Below are positions 60,175 to 64,000 of a stretch of DNA of 64,000 bases, in pieces. Origin of the DNA: Hofstenia miamia (lineage: Eukaryota > Xenacoelomorpha > Acoela > Hofsteniidae); the NCBI GenBank assembly GCA_900660155.1, contig CABFPE010000305.1, positions 90,473-154,472 on the forward strand, given 5' to 3'. Under the pieces are notes generated by a model. It worked only from the letters and a program-made list of their open reading frames with translations, made no database searches and was not told where the DNA came from. Positions within the stretch are counted from its first letter, which is position 1, and each line of letters opens with the position of its first letter. The position numbers were made by a program, and so were the translations under genes.

Positions 60175-61500
60175 AAATATATACAATAAAACCAGTAGGT
60201 TTTGGCAACCAGGTAATCATGGTACCAAATTTACCAATGGAATAATTGCCGAATAATGATAACCAAACTCCGCTTATTAAGGCCATCCAAAGTGACGAAA
60301 TATTTGTTTGTACGCTTATCACCAATGGTTCAATGAGTTCGACAGAGTGAATGCAACGTAATTACTGAATTTCAACAGTTTCCTTAACTCTCTTTGAGAT
60401 TTTAGTAGTTTGTTGTAGATAATCAGGGTATCTCCGGTTAATAAAAGTTTCAAAACCAGTTGACCATTGGACGGATGCCGTTTTGAAAGCGATTTGATAT
60501 ATATATACCGCATAAATGTAATACATTTGGTACAATTCGATATATGTAGATTCACCCGAACTTTATATTAACAATTTTTTGAGTATTTAGCAGTGCACTT
60601 ATCAAAGCAATAAAACCTGAGTTCATATCATTAATCGAATAGAGATTTTATATAAATAAAAGTTTCATAGTTAAGTTTTGCTGCAAATTCTATGCATTCT
60701 ATGCGTTCTCTTAAATGCTTTTAATAATCTTTTAGTTGACACTCTTTAGGTATTTCCTGGAAGTGATTTGGAGGAATGTCTTTTAGATTTAACGTAAATT
60801 TTAATTTAAGGAATTGAATGCAATTACTTAAGCGTGAGAATTTGCACAAGTACAGTATGTGTTTATCGTATGAAATTGTCGCATTAGCATAAATGAGTTA
60901 AGTCATGCATTAAGTCAATCGTGATGTAAAATCCGAAATAAGCTATGGGACTGATTTATATGACTATATCTGTAAAATATTTAATATCCAATTTCGCATG
61001 CATAACATTATTTTTAAGTTTCGTTCAATTGTATACAGCGAAGAGTTAAGGGTCTTCTGTGAAATATAACATTTGATTGACGCACGTGTTGTCACCTTCA
61101 TTTTTTAATTGTCAACTAAAAAAAATTGTGAACTATTACCAACTTACTACTTAATAAAGTCTTTGATTATAGTACTTTAAAATATTCACAAACTGTTTGC
61201 AAGCTCTCCGTGCACATACTGAATTAACGAGGAACGGAAATAGGCATGGTGAGCTTATGGTTTGAACACAGGCCCAGTTCCAGAAGAAAATCGGAGTCTG
61301 ACTTTTCAATTTTCCGAAATAATACGTAAGAGCGAGTACAGCCTAACAAAAATATATCTACAAATAATATTCCAAATCATTTGATTGGTTTACACTTTAA
61401 ATTCAGTACTCCATGTGTACAATGATTAATATACCGGTAAATGAAATGTCAATAGCAAGAATTTGTACATGGTACCCGCTCCACTAAATAAAATCTCTAG
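59941..61500. other. Upstream region of the beta-galactosidase gene
   Basis: A TA microsatellite lies at about 60,126-60,174. Open frames through it are products of the repeat. I see no other gene. Confidence 0.5.
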
Positions 61501-61584
61501 ATTTAGGCGCAGGGATGGAAGCCGGTCGGCAATAAAATATAACAATGTGTAGAGAATATTATTGAATATTTTCCTAATAGCAAT

Positions 61585-61741
61585 TAAAAGCTCGCGTTCT
61601 GTGTGAACACTCTCGAATTAATACATTGCTAGAAATCCATCGCAAGCGCAAGCTCGCTTTCTGTGTGAATGCTACTATCTTAAAACATGTGTTTAAATTA
61701 CAAGCGCGATATCGCAAGCTTTCTGTGTGAATGCACCCTTA
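61585..61741. repeat. Three spaced copies of GC(T/A)(C/A)GC-TTCTGTGTGAA
   Basis: The word occurs at about 61,590, 61,652 and 61,715 with about 62-bp spacing, the last followed by TGCACCCTTA. The pattern looks like the end of a hAT-type MITE with subterminal repeats, but a matching left end was not found. Confidence 0.4.
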
Positions 61742-62127
61742 GTGTTGATGCTAAGGAGCAGTCTCGCACGACTGCCTAATCAAAGACAGTTGATATTTCT
61801 TTAAATCTTCAATTAGATTGTTTGCTCAGCACAGTGTGAAGTCTTTTGTGAGGGATTTCGGCATTTTTGGAATGCCTATGTTGTTGTGTACGCCTAATCC
61901 TTCCGCTAGGGTATGTTGCGTAAGTAGGAGGCAAAGTAGCAGATTTTCTCTTGTGAGTATTTCAAATCTCGTAAGTGCCATTAAGTCTGGAGCTACGTCG
62001 TTTCCTCTTACTTTATTTTTTCAAATTTCTGCATTGCACAAAACAACAAGTCACTGTATGTGACATTTATCTCTATCCTTATAGAGCAGAAATTAAAAGT
62101 TAAAAACGGTTGCAATAGTCAGTTAAA

Positions 62128-62817
62128 ATGGCAACTGCTGCTGCTGCTGCTGCTGCTGCTGATTGTGATCCGGACAAATTAACATTATCTGTCATTGAAG
62201 AGCTGCTAGATTCGGGAAAACTACTAGCTATTGCAAATGAAAAGAAAACTTCAGCTGATATTTTGAACCACCTAACGCTTATTGGTTACAAATGAAATGA
62301 TGAAAACGAGACAAACATTTTGGAGTCGTGGTGCGTCTGCAAACACTGCAAAAAACATTTCAGACGCATTCGAAAAAAGATACTTCGGGAAACTGCAAAA
62401 ATTTCGAATTTTCATCACAAACGGGTCACGTAGAACAATGTAAAAAGAAATAAGGGGCTGTCAAAAAGTGTACAACAAAAATTCACTCGGTTCGCCTATG
62501 TGAACAGAGGTCTAAATCAAGTCTACTCAGTTAAACTAAAAATGGCTGAAGTCGAATTTACTGTTAGCGGCTGGCACAGTTTTGCAGCGATTGAAGATGA
62601 CGGTCTTCTATCTTTGGCAAGAACGTTAATTTTAATTGGAGAAAAGTACGGCAATGTTAAAATTAGCGAAATATGGTATGGTCGGCGGACTGTCAAAGAA
62701 TGCACATTACAGCAATTTTCAGTATTTATTGATAAAATCAAAGGTATACTAGTCGAGCCAATTAAGCGGGGACATGTGGCATCAGGGACTGGAAATTATT
62801 TATTGCAAAAAAAATAA
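62128..62817 (+). pseudogene. hAT (Hermes-like) transposase N-terminal pseudogene
   Basis: One plus-strand frame runs from an ATG at 62,128 to a TAA at 62,817 with two in-frame stops, TGA at 62,293 and TAG at 62,431. It begins with an alanine run from a GCT microsatellite. A BED-type zinc finger candidate follows (ESWCVCKHCKKHF, then AKISNFHHKRV). DGLLSLARTLILIGEKYGNV then matches the segment that follows the finger in Hermes-type hAT transposases. The DDE catalytic part is missing, so only about the first 230 codons remain. The hAT-type MITEs nearby could have used a related enzyme, but this is inference. Confidence 0.55.
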
Positions 62818-63247
62818 TTGGCAATAAAATAATTGCAATTATTTATTTTTGGCTTCAAAAATAACAATTATTTATTTTTTCAAAAATATTAATTAACAAT
62901 TATTGAAAATTGTTTTTCGAAAATTTTTTGAAACTTAAGCAAAAATATAAATAATTTAACATATATGTTAGATATGAAACTGAATTCGCAATCCGGTATA
63001 TGCACTGTTCATCTAATAGCTAACTTTAATTATGCTGTAAGTTGATGAACTAACAGAAACACGTGTTTATACCGAGCTAAATGAGCCTCATTCAAAGATT
63101 TTATGTGGCGAGCCAAGCAGTGCCGAATTTACACAAAATTTAAACAAGCCAAGTTAGGAAATGTCAGCTCGTTGACAAGTCTGGTGCTAGTGGAAGCGTG
63201 GGAAAAATATTTTACAATGAAATAACTGAAATAATAAAAAGTTGTTG
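62818..63247. other. AT-rich stretch, no feature seen
   Basis: A run of AATAATTGCAATTATTTATT-like words at 62,818-62,960 is the only structure. Confidence 0.4.
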
Positions 63248-63496
63248 TAACACTATGCTACACGAACAACTTTTATCAACAATTTTTGTCGCCAACTAAA
63301 ATCGTTCGTGTAGCACCCCCTCCCCAACTTTTGTCTAAAACTAATTAAATGACTAAAGTTGTTCGTGTAGCATACCAAATCAACAACAAAAGTGGCGACA
63401 AAAGTTTTTCGTTCGGACGACAAAAATTGGGGACAAAAGTTGTTCGTTCGGACGACAAAAGTTGGTCGGGAAAGTTGTTCGTGTAGCATGGGCTTA
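63248..63496. mobile_element. MITE with TIR ATGCTACACGAACAACTTT
   Basis: The left end TAACACTATGCTACACGAAC and the right end GTTCGTGTAGCATGGGCTTA are inverted repeats over about 26 bp. Inside are several GACAAAAGTTGTTCGT-like words and an inverted copy of the terminus near 63,300 and 63,360, so the ends have been duplicated within the element. It has no coding capacity. Confidence 0.7.
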
Positions 63497-63601
63497 ACCA
63501 GACAAGGACAGCGTCACGTGCACGCGTGACTGACTACTCACACCAATATGGCTGACAGCTTCTTATTGGTTCCCTACTCCGCTTAAAGGCACTGCCACGC
63601 T

Positions 63602-63958
63602 CAGGGTTTTCGAGTCGAGTTCGAGTTACTCGGGCCGAGTTCGAGTTTTTACGATTCGAGTTCGAGTTCGAGTAATTTTTTAAATGAAATTCCGAGTTCA
63701 ATCGTGTTTTTTTCTAATTCCGAGTTTTTTAGGGTAAAAAACATTTATTAAACAATAATTCTAAGCTAAAAAAGAAATTTTGTGATTGGTAAGAAAATTT
63801 TTATTTAAAAAAAATTTAATTTTTACGCTATTTTCGAGTGGATTTTCGAACGAGTTCGAGTTCGAGTTTTGATGATTTCTCTTCCGAATTTTTCCGATCG
63901 AGTTTTGCGAGCTTATTCGAGTTCGAGTTCTTAGCATTCCGAGTACTCGAAAACCCTG
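63602..63958. mobile_element. hAT-type MITE with 8-bp target duplication, CpG-rich copy
   Basis: The element of 357 bp starts CAGGGTTTTCGAGTCGAG and ends GTACTCGAAAACCCTG. A perfect 8-bp duplication GCCACGCT lies at 63,594-63,601 and 63,959-63,966, which is the hallmark of the hAT superfamily. GAGTTCGAGTTCGAG words fill both ends. It contains about 27 CpGs. Its decayed sister is at 43,200-43,555. Confidence 0.9.
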
Positions 63959-64000
63959 GCCACGCTTACTCTAGTCTAGAGATTTGTTATCTCTCACACA

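Noticed and set aside
61818..62063. 81-codon plus-strand ORF upstream of the hAT relic
   Set aside because: No recognisable domain, and it is not in continuity with the hAT frame.

Overview
This window looks like AT-rich nuclear DNA from an invertebrate animal. It holds two host genes, both on the minus strand, with GT-AG introns (many under 100 bp, several of 1-3 kb). The rest is dominated by decayed transposons of many classes: non-LTR, Ty3-type LTR, Penelope-like, piggyBac, mariner, Tc1, hAT and several MITE families. I cannot name the species. No rRNA, tRNA or CRISPR array was seen.

Layout. 1-4.7 kb: a non-LTR retrotransposon fragment interrupted by two partial piggyBac copies around a foreign fragment. 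6.4-24.8 kb: a complete CBP/p300 acetyltransferase gene. I reconstructed 24 exons and 1,691 codons in one continuous frame, with TAZ1, KIX, bromodomain, RING/PHD, HAT, ZZ, TAZ2 and a reduced NCBD in the expected order; its long introns carry a mariner and several MITEs. 26-27 kb: a non-LTR reverse transcriptase fragment. 27.1-41.4 kb: one LTR retrotransposon with 0.95 kb LTRs, into which other LTR elements and MITEs are nested. 44-52 kb: a minus-strand Ty3-type element in ruins. 52.9-56.3 kb: Penelope-like fragments, one split by a Tc1 element. 56.7-59.9 kb: a two-exon lysosomal-type beta-galactosidase gene (GLB1 family). 61.5-64 kb: a broken hAT transposase and MITEs.

The most striking signal is base composition. 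From about 25.2 to 52.7 kb CpG is almost absent, while both flanks have ordinary CpG. A hAT-type MITE occurs once on each side of this divide: the copy at 63.6 kb has about 27 CpGs and an intact 8-bp target duplication, and the copy at 43.2 kb has none, each replaced mostly by TpG or CpA. A piggyBac-type MITE inside the block still has its CpGs. Many stops in the gag remnant at 34.6-36.1 kb are TGA, as expected from CGA. Together these suggest a cluster of LTR elements that was methylated and deaminated while the neighbouring DNA was not.

A second candidate novelty is a long open region between the pol position and the 3' LTR of these LTR elements. It is recognisable in three insertions by a shared FWD...NYP/NYL block and has no function I can assign.

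Exon and repeat edges were read by eye and may be off by one or two bases.
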